From: Oligoflexia bacterium
GTDB taxonomy: Bacteria > Bdellovibrionota_C > UBA2361 > JBGSMV01
Assembly: GCA_019694515.1 (NCBI GenBank)
Contig: JAIBBU010000003.1
Location: 124,001-188,000 of the forward strand
Direction: 5' to 3'
DNA length: 64,000 nucleotides
The translations under genes and the position numbers were made by a program. The notes under the pieces are model-generated. The model saw only the letters and a program-made list of their open reading frames with translations, was not told the DNA's origin and did no database searches. How positions within the stretch are numbered: the first letter of the stretch is position 1; each line of letters starts with the position of its first letter. Positions 36,097-44,980 of this stretch are shown piece after piece.

Positions 36097-36307
36097 TGTC
36101 ATTGCGAGCGGAGCGAAGCAAACCCTAACTTTAAGCCGTAATGGTCTCTGGTCCAAACAAGTTAGGAGAATGTTCTGCGTATTTTCCAGCCAATAGCTGT
36201 AGTCTTAATGCTCGTAAAAAATTTTTGCGATTCTCTAGAAATAAAGCCTACCTCGACCTAATGTTAGGGGTTGCTTCACCCTCGCCGAGCTCGGGTTCGC
36301 AATGACA
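36097..36307. repeat. Full 211-bp inverted-repeat element, copy 2
   Basis: Same length and structure as the copy at 27010-27220. The left arm is TGTCATTGCGAGCGGAGCGA continuing to CCCTAAC. The interior again has TTTAAGCCGTAATGGTCTCTGG and GTTAGGAGAAT, and the right arm runs from GTTAGGGGTTGCTTC to CGCAATGACA. Sequence differences are scattered, mostly in the interior. It is preceded by ATGAAGTTCCTGCAAGGA, also seen at 21740. Confidence 0.85.
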
Positions 36308-36424
36308 GAATTGTTGCCGTCGAAATATGTAACTTCCACAGCAATGCCAGGAATTTTGTCCTCGAAATGCGTACCTCGTACAGCGCTGCCAGCAAGGGCG
36401 AGCCAAGAAAGAATCAGCAGCAGG

Positions 36425-36916
36425 TCATTGTTTTGCCGGGCGCCGCAGGGTGCGGATAAATTGCAGTACTTCCTTGGAGTGCGTGCGCGGATCGACGTCA
36501 TCAAAACGATGTACAAGCTTGCCCTGTTTGTCGAGCAGGAAGGTCACTCGAAAGATGCCATTGTATTTCCGTCCCATAAAGGACTTTGGGCCGTACACTC
36601 CGTACTTCTTAGCGACTTTAAAATCACCATCAGCTATCAGCGGAGTTTTCAATCGGGCTTTACGGCAAAAGGCGGCTTTGGAACCCCGATCGCCCCCCGA
36701 GATCCCGAGCAGCCTTGCTCCGTAGCGCTTAAATTTCAGCAGGTCCTTGGTAAACGCTTGTGCCTCGAGTGTGCAGCCGGGGGTGTTATCCTTGGGGTAA
36801 AAGAACAGCACGGTGTAATCGTATCCCTGCGCGGTAGGTTTATGAATCTCGCCGTCTTTATCCTCGAGAGCGAATGCGGGAGCGCGCTTGCCCGGTGTTA
36901 GTTCTTTTGCTCCCAT
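36425..36916 (-). CDS. bcp: Bcp/PrxQ-type peroxiredoxin
   Basis: The 163-residue thiol peroxidase has the active-site segment YPKDNTPGCTLEA with T45 and peroxidatic C48. In many Bcp proteins a resolving cysteine lies five residues later (CTxEAC); here it is Q53. C84 or an external thiol may resolve instead. GGGAG lies nine bases upstream of the ATG, and the gene overlaps the end of the receiver-DHp gene by 19 bases, so the two are probably co-transcribed. Confidence 0.93.
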   Translation of the reverse strand: MGAKELTPGKRAPAFALEDKDGEIHKPTAQGYDYTVLFFYPKDNTPGCTLEAQAFTKDLLKFKRYGARLLGISGGDRGSKAAFCRKARLKTPLIADGDFKVAKKYGVYGPKSFMGRKYNGIFRVTFLLDKQGKLVHRFDDVDPRTHSKEVLQFIRTLRRPAKQ

Positions 36917-37587
36917 GGCTTGTCTCCCGGAATATGAAAAACCTTATGACTAGCCTTCGTCACGGGCTCAAGCTCGATCGCTTTGCAAAGCTCGTCTAGA
37001 ACATGCTTGATGCGTTTGCCGCTGGACTCCACCAGTTCCGCGGCTTCCTTCTGTTCGGGAGCCGCATCCTTATTGCGCTGCAACACATAGGCGGCGCCTA
37101 ACACAGCGCCCAACGGGTTGTTGATTTCATGCCTGAGGGTTCCGACCAGCGTTTTCACTGTATCGAGGATAGTGTTGTTGATCCGCACCGCATCGAGCTG
37201 TCGCTGCAGCCGGTTGCGATCGATAATTCCACTTACCAGCGGACGGAAAAGCGCTTCGGATACGCTGCGTTTACCAACGAAATAGGTAGCACCCGCCTGA
37301 ATCACTGCACCTGGAATCTCCGGCGCATCATCGGAGCTCATCGAAATCACGGCCAAGTTTTGCAGCCAGCCTTCCGCGATGAACTCCGCCCCGCGGCCGT
37401 CCGGCAGGTGTTCATCTATGATCACCAGATCAAATAGATCGCTGCGCACTTCACGCAGCAGCTTGCGCGCTGCTTCGAGCGCTTCACAATTGCTGACGGT
37501 GAGTTCAGGAATGAAAGAAGTCAGCCGCTTTTCTAGAATCTTTCGAAAGGCAGCATCGTCGTCGATGATCAAAACGTGGAAAGCCAT
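36898..37587 (-). CDS. Receiver domain fused to a histidine-kinase DHp-like domain lacking the ATPase domain
   Basis: The 229-residue protein has an N-terminal receiver (residues 1-120: LIIDDD acid patch, acceptor D58 in IIDEHLP). A helical region follows with the H-box LRHEINNPLGAV (H153), then a second helix (GKRIKHVLDELCKAI). It stops where a catalytic HATPase domain would start. So it may accept and relay phosphate but not make it, like a phosphotransfer protein. An unusual detail is VGKRS where receivers usually have KP. It overlaps the peroxiredoxin gene. Confidence 0.85.
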   Translation of the reverse strand: MAFHVLIIDDDAAFRKILEKRLTSFIPELTVSNCEALEAARKLLREVRSDLFDLVIIDEHLPDGRGAEFIAEGWLQNLAVISMSSDDAPEIPGAVIQAGATYFVGKRSVSEALFRPLVSGIIDRNRLQRQLDAVRINNTILDTVKTLVGTLRHEINNPLGAVLGAAYVLQRNKDAAPEQKEAAELVESSGKRIKHVLDELCKAIELEPVTKASHKVFHIPGDKPWEQKN

Positions 37588-37610
37588 AAGGTTCTAAGAT
37601 GATACGCGCA

Positions 37611-39371
37611 TTATCTAGAGCTGATCAAGCTCTCCGAGAAGAGCTTCTGCTTTTCAGCCAATTCACGATAGAGCCCCTCCTGCTGCGAGAGGGACGCATG
37701 CGTTCCGCGCTGCACAATTTGACCCTGGTCAAATACCAAGAGCTGGTCAGCGCTCTTCACCGTCGAGAGGCGATGCGCGATCACTAAAGCGGTGGTGCTG
37801 CGGGAAATCTCGTTGATCGCCTGCTGAATCTCAGCCTCATTCTGGCTATCCAACGCCGAAGTAGCTTCATCCATGATTAATAAGGCCGGACGGCAAAGGA
37901 TCGCCCTGGCGATGGCGATGCGTTGCCGTTCGCCTCCGCTGAATTTCATTCCGGCCTGCCCGGCGTTGGTCTCGAAACCTTCCGGCAATGAGCGTATGAA
38001 ATCGAGAATGTTGGCTTTGTGACAAGCTTCCTCGATCTCTGCGAGCGAGGCGTCTGCTCGGCCATAACGGATGTTATCGAGCAGCGAAACGGCAAAGAGC
38101 TGCGGCTCTTGCGGGACTAATGCGATGGCCTGTCTGAGAGCAGCGGGATCCAGCTCCGCAATAGAGCGGCCATCGAACGTCACGACGCCGGAGGTGGGTC
38201 GATAGAATCCGAGGATTAGATTAACAATTGTGGTTTTGCCCGAGCCGGACGGTCCCACGACCGCAGTCATTTTTCCGGCGGGCACCGTGAAGGAGACTTG
38301 ATCCAAAGCCGCAATTTCCGGACGGGTTGGATATGAGAAGGAGACGCGGGTGAATTGCACCTCCCCGCGAGTCGGAATTGTCAAGGCAGCCGCGGCATCC
38401 TTGAGCGCGGGAGCAACCGGAAGATCAAGCATTTCAAAAACGCGCTCGGCTGCGCCCATCGACTGAGCAAATTCACTGTATCCGCCGCTGATAAACGCGA
38501 ATGACACAGCCACGATCGCTCCGTAAAGCATGAAGGCCGTCAGATCGCCAGCGCTAAGCTGCTGCAGGCTGATTAAACTGACGCCGTACAACAGCACCAG
38601 TACAATGCAGCCGTTCATCAAGAAGCTGACAAACGACGCGAAAAATGCGGCAATCTGCCCGCGCTTCAGACCGAACGCCAGCGAGCGGGTAACCGCCGCG
38701 CTGAAGCGCCGATCCTCATGGGCCTCCTTGGCAAAGGCGCTCACTGTCTTGATGGCGCTTAATGATTCGCTGGCGATCGTAGTTGCCGCGCCTAGCTCGT
38801 TCTGCTGCAGCCGGGTGTAACGCTTTAACATGCGCGCAAAGAAGATCGAAATTATTACTAAGAGGGGGATGGAGATGATAATTGCGAGGGTCAGCTTCAG
38901 CGAGATGCAGGCCATCAGCGTTACCCCGGCGATCACCTGAATACCGTAGCGGATGAAGACCGATATTTTGACGCTGACCGCGTCCTGTATTAGCTGGGTA
39001 TCTGATAAGATTCTAGAGACCAAATCACCGACCCGCTCGCGATCAAAAAATTCTACCGACTGCCGCACCAGCTTGGCGAAAAGCGCCGTCCGAAGATCGG
39101 CAACGACGCGCTGCCCCACATTATTGAAAATTAGCGAGCGCAAATAAAAGAATACACCTTGGATTGCAAATAACCCCAGCAATAGCGCTCCCACCTTGAT
39201 TGGTGAATGCACCAACCAAGAATTGACTGAATCATTCAGGAGCCGCCGGATCACCTCGGGAAAAAGAAGATTGATGCCGCTGCCCCCCGCTAATGCCAGC
39301 ATGCCAAGTATCATGATCAGCCAGTGCGGGCGGATTAAGCTGAGCAGCTTGTAGGTGGAGTTCTTCTTCAT
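37611..39371 (-). CDS. ABC exporter, MsbA/ABCB-type half transporter
   Basis: The 586-residue protein has six N-terminal transmembrane helices (about 15-310) and an ATPase domain with Walker A GPSGSGKTTI, Q-loop VPQEPQLF, signature FSGGERQRIAIARAI, Walker B LLIMDEATSALD and switch histidine in VIAHRLSTV. It works as a dimer. Lipid A, lipids or peptides are all possible substrates. It is 23 bases upstream of the receiver-DHp gene on the same strand. Confidence 0.95.
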   Translation of the reverse strand: MKKNSTYKLLSLIRPHWLIMILGMLALAGGSGINLLFPEVIRRLLNDSVNSWLVHSPIKVGALLLGLFAIQGVFFYLRSLIFNNVGQRVVADLRTALFAKLVRQSVEFFDRERVGDLVSRILSDTQLIQDAVSVKISVFIRYGIQVIAGVTLMACISLKLTLAIIISIPLLVIISIFFARMLKRYTRLQQNELGAATTIASESLSAIKTVSAFAKEAHEDRRFSAAVTRSLAFGLKRGQIAAFFASFVSFLMNGCIVLVLLYGVSLISLQQLSAGDLTAFMLYGAIVAVSFAFISGGYSEFAQSMGAAERVFEMLDLPVAPALKDAAAALTIPTRGEVQFTRVSFSYPTRPEIAALDQVSFTVPAGKMTAVVGPSGSGKTTIVNLILGFYRPTSGVVTFDGRSIAELDPAALRQAIALVPQEPQLFAVSLLDNIRYGRADASLAEIEEACHKANILDFIRSLPEGFETNAGQAGMKFSGGERQRIAIARAILCRPALLIMDEATSALDSQNEAEIQQAINEISRSTTALVIAHRLSTVKSADQLLVFDQGQIVQRGTHASLSQQEGLYRELAEKQKLFSESLISSR

Positions 39372-39516
39372 TTGTTGTACACAAACTTAGCGCAGTAGCG
39401 GCGGGCTTTCAAATCAGGATAGGGGTGGCTTGGAAGTCGCTTTACGCGGATTGGCGAGTTACTCGCGCCATGGGAGAATTAGCTTGCTCGGTCGGATACT
39501 TTGAGGAGCTAAAACC

Positions 39517-39831
39517 ATGCAAAAATTCTGCGCTCTATTCCTGCTGACGATTTGGCTCAATTCCCCTGCGCATCTTTGGGCCGCCGATGCCGCGACCGTA
39601 GTGTTTGAAAGCGGCTTGGTTGTGACGATTGAGGATGGTTACCGGCAAATCGTAGAGGCACTAAAGGCCACATCGGGGAAAGATGATCGCGCCAGTATAT
39701 TAGAGCTCAATCTGAACGGGGGCTCGTTTCTGCTGAATGTCGCCGAGGTCGTGGTGGTATGCCGCGATGAATGCAAGGGACTTAAGGTGCGGCATCAGCT
39801 TGATCCGGCGCGCGCCCGCCCGTCTGGGTAA
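39517..39831 (+). CDS. Small secreted protein of unknown function
   Basis: The 104-residue product has a signal peptide (MQKFCALFLLTIWLNSPAHLWA, cleavage before ADAAT). The mature part contains VVFESGLVVTIEDGYRQIVEAL and ends RARPSG. Two cysteines lie in VVVCRDECKG. GAGGAG precedes the ATG by eight bases. No family recognised; it stands alone divergent from the ABC exporter gene. Confidence 0.78.
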   Translation: MQKFCALFLLTIWLNSPAHLWAADAATVVFESGLVVTIEDGYRQIVEALKATSGKDDRASILELNLNGGSFLLNVAEVVVVCRDECKGLKVRHQLDPARARPSG

Positions 39832-39995
39832 GTTGCTGAATATCCAGTTCTTTTTAAATTGCCCTGGGGCGTTAAATTTGGCCAATTTAGCCGCGCTTTC
39901 GAAAGGGTGAAGGCCTCTCTGTCGATACATTTGATAGTCCGCAGCAATGCGGGGTCGGAAATGGATTCCGGTCAGTACGATATGGAGGTTGTAAT

Positions 39996-40184
39996 ATGAC
40001 TCGCAGCACTTCAGTGGAAAACCACTCAATTTCGCAGATCTCCCGGGATCTAAGAATCCTGGCCTTAAAAGCTAATCGAGCTAATTCAGATTTCGGATAC
40101 GTTGAAGTTAAGACCTGGCTGGAGACTTTAAAGCAGCGCTTAAAAAGAGAGTCGCCGCGCGCCGAAGCGCTCAGTCTGCTCTAG
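39996..40184 (+). CDS. Very small protein of unknown function
   Basis: The 62-residue product starts MTRSTSVENHSISQISRDLR and is helical and basic in the second half (VKTWLETLKQRLKRE). The main support is a strong GGAGG site seven bases before the ATG. No family recognised and the length is marginal, so it could be spurious. Confidence 0.5.
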   Translation: MTRSTSVENHSISQISRDLRILALKANRANSDFGYVEVKTWLETLKQRLKRESPRAEALSLL

Positions 40185-40446
40185 CTCTGCGGGGCGAGAC
40201 TTCTGCACAATACCCTGTTTTCGGCCGGATATTGGCAGAGTGCCCCGAGTCAAAAATAGTGTATTGAGAGGAAGATCCTAGATCCGAGACTTCGGGGGTG
40301 CACTGCCTAAGCGCATCCCTGCATCTCTCGTTCCACCGTTTCCCAGGCTGATTAGTCCGGGAGGCACCCGTACCGGAGATGCTGTATTTTGTGTGGGACG
40401 CCTTGCAGTGGACCTAGGCCGACCTGCATGTTATCTTGCTCGGCGC

Positions 40447-40890
40447 ATGCCAATCGCTGAAAAGGATCGCTATAACCTAGCCTCCGGCTCTTTGTGGGAG
40501 CCTCTACGCGGATACTCCCGCGCGGTCAAAGTTGGAGATCAGCTTTTTATATCCGGTACCACTGCGGTTGATCAGACCGGTGAAGTCGTCGGACCCAATG
40601 ATGCCTTCGAGCAGACGCGCTACGTCATTCGGGTAATCAATAAAATTTTGCGTGAGGCTGGATTTAAGCCCACCGATATCGTGCGCACACGTTTGTATGT
40701 CACCGACATGAGCAAATGGAAGGAATATGCGCGCGCTCATCGCGAGGCTTTTGAGAATATTCGACCCGCGAGCTCGATCGTGCAGGTCACTAAGTTGGTC
40801 GACCCGCGTCTGATGATTGAGATGGAAGCGGAAGCTGTTCTCGGTTCACATCTGGTTGAGACACTAAAGATCGTCTATCCCGAGACGTAG
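40447..40890 (+). CDS. RidA-family enamine/imine deaminase
   Basis: The 147-residue protein has RidA (YjgF) features: an N-terminal YSRAVKVGDQLFISGTTAVD, FEQTRYVIRVINKILREAG, RTRLYVTDM and the C-terminal arginine-containing VDPRLMIEMEAEAV. RidA hydrolyses reactive enamines from PLP enzymes. A GTG 18 codons upstream would give a longer form, but the ATG at 40447 fits the family better. It precedes kdsB by 67 bases. Confidence 0.9.
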   Translation: MPIAEKDRYNLASGSLWEPLRGYSRAVKVGDQLFISGTTAVDQTGEVVGPNDAFEQTRYVIRVINKILREAGFKPTDIVRTRLYVTDMSKWKEYARAHREAFENIRPASSIVQVTKLVDPRLMIEMEAEAVLGSHLVETLKIVYPET

Positions 40891-40957
40891 AGCGGTGTTT
40901 AACTGCGAGAGATTATTTCGCTGGGGCGCAGCAATTTTGTTTCCAAGGCACTAGCCA

Positions 40958-41734
40958 ATGTCCGTGATAATCGTCATCCCCGCACGTTACGGCTCTTCGC
41001 GATTTCCGGGAAAGCCCCTGGCAGTAATAAAAGGTCGTACTTTAATCGAACGAGTTTGGAGTATCTGCAAAACCGTTCGCTCGGTCGATCGGGTATACAT
41101 CGCCACAGACGATCAAAGAATCGAAGCAGCCGCGAAGAAATTCAAGGCCGAGGTCGTATTAACGGACCCGCACTGCGCGAACGGGACCGAGCGGGTTTTT
41201 GACGCGCTCAAGCGCTTAGCGATCGAGCCGCAGGTGGTGGTGAATATGCAGGGTGACGCGGTGCTGACGCCGCCCGGGGTGCTTGAGGCCCTGTGTGCCT
41301 ACATGCTGGCGCATCCCGAGGTTCAGATGGCCACTCCGGCCGCAGAGCTCAGCGCGGAAGAGTACAGCGCTGCAACTCGCAATCCCGGCCGCCATTCCGC
41401 AACCTATGTAACCTTCGACAACAGTCAAAATGCCCTATACTTTTCGCGCGCGTTAATTCCTAAATTGCGCGACGCTGATCATGAAAAAGGGTCGGCTTTC
41501 CGCCATATCGGCATCTACGCTTATCGTCCCGAGACCTTGCGGCGCTATTTGGAATTGCCGGAAGGCCGGCTTGAAAAGATTGAGAAGCTGGAACAGCTGC
41601 GGGCTTTGGAAAACGGCATACCAATTAAAGTTGTCACGGTGAACTTAGCCGGCCGAACTCCCTGCTCGATCGACCGGCCGGAAGATATCTCGCGAGCGGA
41701 AGAGCTGATCAGCGCTCAGGGTGAACTCACTTGA
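40958..41734 (+). CDS. kdsB: KdsB, CMP-KDO synthetase
   Basis: The 258-residue cytidylyltransferase activates KDO for lipopolysaccharide inner-core synthesis. It starts IPARYGSSRFPGKPLAVIKG and has VVNMQGDAVLTPPG (canonical: VNVQGDEP), HIGIYAYRPETL and EKIEKLEQLRALENG. All core motifs are present, although the usual GDEP reads GDAV, so one metal-near acidic residue differs. Its presence shows an LPS-bearing outer membrane. The stop overlaps the next gene's TTG start (TTGA). Confidence 0.95.
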   Translation: MSVIIVIPARYGSSRFPGKPLAVIKGRTLIERVWSICKTVRSVDRVYIATDDQRIEAAAKKFKAEVVLTDPHCANGTERVFDALKRLAIEPQVVVNMQGDAVLTPPGVLEALCAYMLAHPEVQMATPAAELSAEEYSAATRNPGRHSATYVTFDNSQNALYFSRALIPKLRDADHEKGSAFRHIGIYAYRPETLRRYLELPEGRLEKIEKLEQLRALENGIPIKVVTVNLAGRTPCSIDRPEDISRAEELISAQGELT

Positions 41735-42438
41735 ACCGTCCCGACTTTGACAAATCTGCGCTGATCATCGTGGCGCGGCATGGCAATACCTTTGGTCCCG
41801 GCGAGATTCCCCGCTGGATCGGTGCTCGTACGGATCTGCCTTTGGTGGAGAGTGGCCGGCTGCAGGCGCAGGCCCTCAGCAGTTTGTTTCGAGCAGTGCG
41901 ACTATTTCCGGCCGAGATCATCTGCGGACCGTTACTGCGGACCAGGCAGTTCGCTCAGATCATTGGAGACGATTGCGCTCCCGCTGTTCGGCCCCGCGTC
42001 GATGGACGGCTCGCCGAACTGGATTATGGGGACTGGGAAGGGCTGAGCGATGCCGAAGTTGAGGCACGCGGTGATGCGGAGCTGCAGCGGCGCTGGCGCG
42101 AAGAGTCGATCCGCCCGGAGAACGCGCATTGGGGAGATGATGAAGACTTGCTTGCCAGGGAGAGCGCTCAGCTACTGGACGATCTGTCCAGGCGCTTAGC
42201 GCCCGGTGCAGCAGCATTGTGCGTCACCAGTAGTGGGCGGATGCGGTATCTCTTGCGGGCCATGCCGCCGGAATTCGAAAGATGCAAGGCGCAGCACACT
42301 CTAGGTGTGAGAACCGGTCATTTAGCCCTGATTATTGCGCAAGCAGGGCAGTTAGCGCTGGCGGGTTGGAACTTGGATGTGCCTCAGGCCGCCGCGCTAT
42401 TTCGCAGCCGGCTGGCCCCATTTACCGGCGCGGCTTAA
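41731..42438 (+). CDS. Histidine-phosphatase-family protein
   Basis: The 235-residue protein has the RHG catalytic motif (IVARHGNTF, H17), LVESGRLQAQALS, LRTRQFAQI and LAELDYGDWEGLSDAEVEARG, typical of the phosphoglycerate-mutase-like phosphatases (CobC/GpmB type). The second catalytic histidine region reads ALCVTSSGRMRYLL, where the usual histidine of the VTHG motif is replaced by serine. The TTG start overlaps the kdsB stop. The end overlaps the convergent ampG-like gene by 42 bases. Confidence 0.85.
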   Translation: MNRPDFDKSALIIVARHGNTFGPGEIPRWIGARTDLPLVESGRLQAQALSSLFRAVRLFPAEIICGPLLRTRQFAQIIGDDCAPAVRPRVDGRLAELDYGDWEGLSDAEVEARGDAELQRRWREESIRPENAHWGDDEDLLARESAQLLDDLSRRLAPGAAALCVTSSGRMRYLLRAMPPEFERCKAQHTLGVRTGHLALIIAQAGQLALAGWNLDVPQAAALFRSRLAPFTGAA

Positions 42439-43632
42439 CAGCAGCAGCCCTGGAATGCCGCTGAGTGCGCAAATCACAAAGAAATTGCTCCAACCAATTG
42501 AGCTCACCAAGAAGCCTGTGGCGCTACCGGCACCGTAGCGTGTTATCGCCATCAAGCTAGTCAGCAGCGCGTACTGAGTTGCAGTATAGTTGCGGTTACA
42601 AAGTCCCATCAGGAAGGCAGTAAATGCTGCCGTGGCCATGCCATTGCAGACATTTTCAAACGCCACTGCCGCCGCCATGCACGCCAGATTGTTTCCAATT
42701 TGCGCTAGCCCCGCGAACGCCAGTACCGAAACGGCCTGCAGGATCCCGAAAATGAAAAGCGCACGCACTGTGCCAAGCCTAACCATCAGCGTGCCGCCGA
42801 TCAGCGCTCCGCCAATCGTCGCAATAAGTCCAAAACTTTTGGCAACGGATCCGATGGCGGTCTTGGTGAAGCCCAGATCCATCATGAAGCGCGTCGTAAG
42901 CGCAGCCGCCAGCACATCGGGTAATTTGTAAATCAGTACCAGCGCTAAAAATTCCAACGCTCCCGGTCGGCCAAAGATCTCGCGCAGGGCCGAAAACGCA
43001 GCCTGCTTGACTTCAGTCCATCCGCCCTCGAGGTGCGGAACTTCGGCGCAAAGCAAAGTGGCGCCAATTCCAAGCGCTTGGGTAATAGCCGCAATCAAAT
43101 AGACCTGCTGCCATGGCAGGTAATCAGCCAGCAGAATGCTTAGCCCTCCGCACAACAAAGCCAATCGATAACCGAGTATGAAGATCGCGGCACCGGGCCC
43201 GCGCTCGCTTTCACTCAAAACATCCGTGCGGTAGGCATCGACTACAATATCCTGGCTGGCGCCTGCAAATGCCACGCCTACGGCCAGCAATGCCAGTAAC
43301 TCCAAATCGTGGGACGGGTTGATCAGTGCCATCGCAGTCAACAGCAGCACCAAACTGGCCTGGGTAAAGACCATCCAGGCGCGACGCAGACCCAGCGCCG
43401 TACCAATCATCGGGGGCCTGAGCGTGTCCATGAAGGGTGCCCACAGCAGTTTGTAAGCGTAGGGCAGGCCGACCAGCGTAAAAAGGCCCACCGTCTTTAT
43501 GTCGGTTCCGACATCGGTCATCCAGGCTTGCAAGGTTCCGCCAATCAGGGGCAACGGCAGCCCGGACGAAAAGCCCAGCAGCATCATCAGCGCCATTTTA
43601 CGGCTGAAGTAAGTCGTGCGCTCCTCGCTCAT
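42397..43632 (-). CDS. ampG: AmpG-type muropeptide permease (MFS)
   Basis: The 411-residue 12-helix transporter has AmpG features: LLGFSSGLPLPLIGGTLQAWM, VGLPYAYKLLWAPFMD and RRAWMV near the N-terminus, and CNRNYTATQYALLTSL in the second half. AmpG imports anhydro-muropeptides in cell-wall recycling, consistent with the MurU-like enzyme at 26 kb. It overlaps the DUF445 gene (ATGA) on the same strand. Confidence 0.92.
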   Translation of the reverse strand: MSEERTTYFSRKMALMMLLGFSSGLPLPLIGGTLQAWMTDVGTDIKTVGLFTLVGLPYAYKLLWAPFMDTLRPPMIGTALGLRRAWMVFTQASLVLLLTAMALINPSHDLELLALLAVGVAFAGASQDIVVDAYRTDVLSESERGPGAAIFILGYRLALLCGGLSILLADYLPWQQVYLIAAITQALGIGATLLCAEVPHLEGGWTEVKQAAFSALREIFGRPGALEFLALVLIYKLPDVLAAALTTRFMMDLGFTKTAIGSVAKSFGLIATIGGALIGGTLMVRLGTVRALFIFGILQAVSVLAFAGLAQIGNNLACMAAAVAFENVCNGMATAAFTAFLMGLCNRNYTATQYALLTSLMAITRYGAGSATGFLVSSIGWSNFFVICALSGIPGLLLLSRAGKWGQPAAK

Positions 43633-44258
43633 CCTGGCCCGTGTTGTAAGCTGATCATAAACAACTGCAGAACCCCCACAATCAATCCCAGTACTCCCCC
43701 CAGATATTCGATCGCTTTTAGCTCATGCGAGGCAATGCGGTAAACAATATCCTCCAGCTTGGTCAATTCGAACGCTTCAATGCGCTCTTTAACCAATGCA
43801 CGAAAATCGAGAGAGTTCTCGACCTTCTGCACCAGGCGCTCCAACATCTCCGGAGTAGTGTCATGAATCTGATCAACCAAGACCGACTTTAGCTGCTGTG
43901 AAATGCCGGAGCTGGCCATGCTGCTAAGAATCGGTATTCTGCCGACCGTCCGGGCGATCATGTTGTCCACCTGTGATGAAATAGCGGCGCGGATCTCCGC
44001 ATCTACTCCCGGGCTCTTCAGTACATTTTCAATGTCTTTATGAGAAATCAATTCAGCATTAACGGTTTCGGAGATGCGTTCAGCCAGTTCTGCTTGACGC
44101 CGCGGGATCAGGCCGATCACAGTCATGCCAAGGATACGCCACGGACGGCGCGGCCTAAAAAGCATCTTGATTGCGATATAATTTGTGACCCAGCCAATCA
44201 GCGCGCCCGTTACTGGCACGGAAATCAACACAGATAACGGCAAATTCATTAGAGTCAT
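43629..44258 (-). CDS. DUF445-family membrane protein
   Basis: The protein has an N-terminal helix with the DUF445 signature ALIGWVTNYIAIKMLFRPRRP, then GLIPRRQAELAERISETVNAEL. A long amphipathic central part follows and a final helix (EYLGGVLGLIVGVLQLFMIS). The family has no assigned function. From the chosen ATG it is 209 residues, a single-repeat version; an in-frame start 28 codons upstream exists. It is coupled to ampG by an ATGA overlap. Confidence 0.85.
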   Translation of the reverse strand: MTLMNLPLSVLISVPVTGALIGWVTNYIAIKMLFRPRRPWRILGMTVIGLIPRRQAELAERISETVNAELISHKDIENVLKSPGVDAEIRAAISSQVDNMIARTVGRIPILSSMASSGISQQLKSVLVDQIHDTTPEMLERLVQKVENSLDFRALVKERIEAFELTKLEDIVYRIASHELKAIEYLGGVLGLIVGVLQLFMISLQHGPG

Positions 44259-44448
44259 TTTAATGCTGGCGCAGCGAAAATTAGTGAATTCAGATATTTG
44301 CCGCTTTGTTATAACTTTAACAGGCTCAGAGCGAAACCTCATCAGCTGTTTCGAGCCAGCCTTTATGGATTGACACCTTTGCCCTTTTCTTTCTCTAATT
44401 CCGTGTTAAACTTCGGCCCCTTAAATTTGGCGGGAGAAGCCCTAGAAA

Positions 44449-44877
44449 ATGAAGAAAAAAGATCTCGATAAGTTCAAAGCGCTGCTTGAGGAAGAAAAGC
44501 GCAAGATTCTACGACACCTCGAAGAGCTCAGTGATTCGTCCGAAGAGAGCATGGAGCTCGGTACCACCGCCGGAGATCCGGCTGACATCGCTTCGGCTGA
44601 AATCAATCAGGCCGCTCTGCAAAAGATCGGCAAGCGGGAGGCCTATCTTTTGAAGAAGATCGAACTGGCGCTGCGCAAGATTGAGGAAGGCACTTACGGC
44701 GAGTGTGAATCATGCGGCGAGGAGATCGGAGTCGCGCGTTTGACTGCGCGACCGGTCGCGCAGTTGTGCATTGATTGCAAGACCGAACAGGAAAATAACG
44801 AGCGTCGTTTTTCCTCACGCAAGGAAGAAGAGGAATCCGAAGAAGATCTGTTCCAAGAGGAAACGGAAGAGGTTTAG
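44449..44877 (+). CDS. dksA: DksA/TraR-family zinc-finger RNA-polymerase-binding protein
   Basis: The 142-residue protein has a coiled-coil N-terminal half with the DksA-type tip region (GDPADIASAEINQAAL). A four-cysteine zinc finger follows (GECESCGEEIGVARLTARP, QLCIDCKTEQE). It ends with an acidic tail of about 25 residues. DksA-type proteins bind the RNA polymerase secondary channel and tune transcription with ppGpp. Length and both domains are typical. Confidence 0.93.
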   Translation: MKKKDLDKFKALLEEEKRKILRHLEELSDSSEESMELGTTAGDPADIASAEINQAALQKIGKREAYLLKKIELALRKIEEGTYGECESCGEEIGVARLTARPVAQLCIDCKTEQENNERRFSSRKEEEESEEDLFQEETEEV

Positions 44878-44980
44878 AGCGGTCACTGGGGGAAGACTCC
44901 CGAGTCAGGTAGTATCCCGTTCGCTGCTCATCCCTCGGACCTGCTGTACCTTGCAACTCGTCTAGTTTTGAACAGCGGCT

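Larger units (their letters stand above)
35794..36424. other. Gene-free stretch with a long hairpin and a repeat element
   Basis: This 631-base gap contains the hairpin at 35837-35878 and the 211-bp repeat at 36097-36307. Flanking the repeat are two imperfect inverted segments: GTTACATATTTC near 35972 against GAAATATGTAAC near 36324, and about 36010-36060 against about 36338-36400. The rest shows no coding character. The composite looks like a larger nested repeat insertion. Confidence 0.5.

Noticed and set aside
36302-36901. 199-codon plus-strand ORF opposite the peroxiredoxin gene
   Set aside because: It is antisense to a clearly recognisable Bcp peroxiredoxin and its predicted sequence shows no family pattern, so it is a shadow frame.
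40185-40446. Possible structured RNA (6S-like or riboswitch) between the 62-residue gene and ridA
   Set aside because: Several GC-rich short stems are possible but I could not fold a recognised RNA family.
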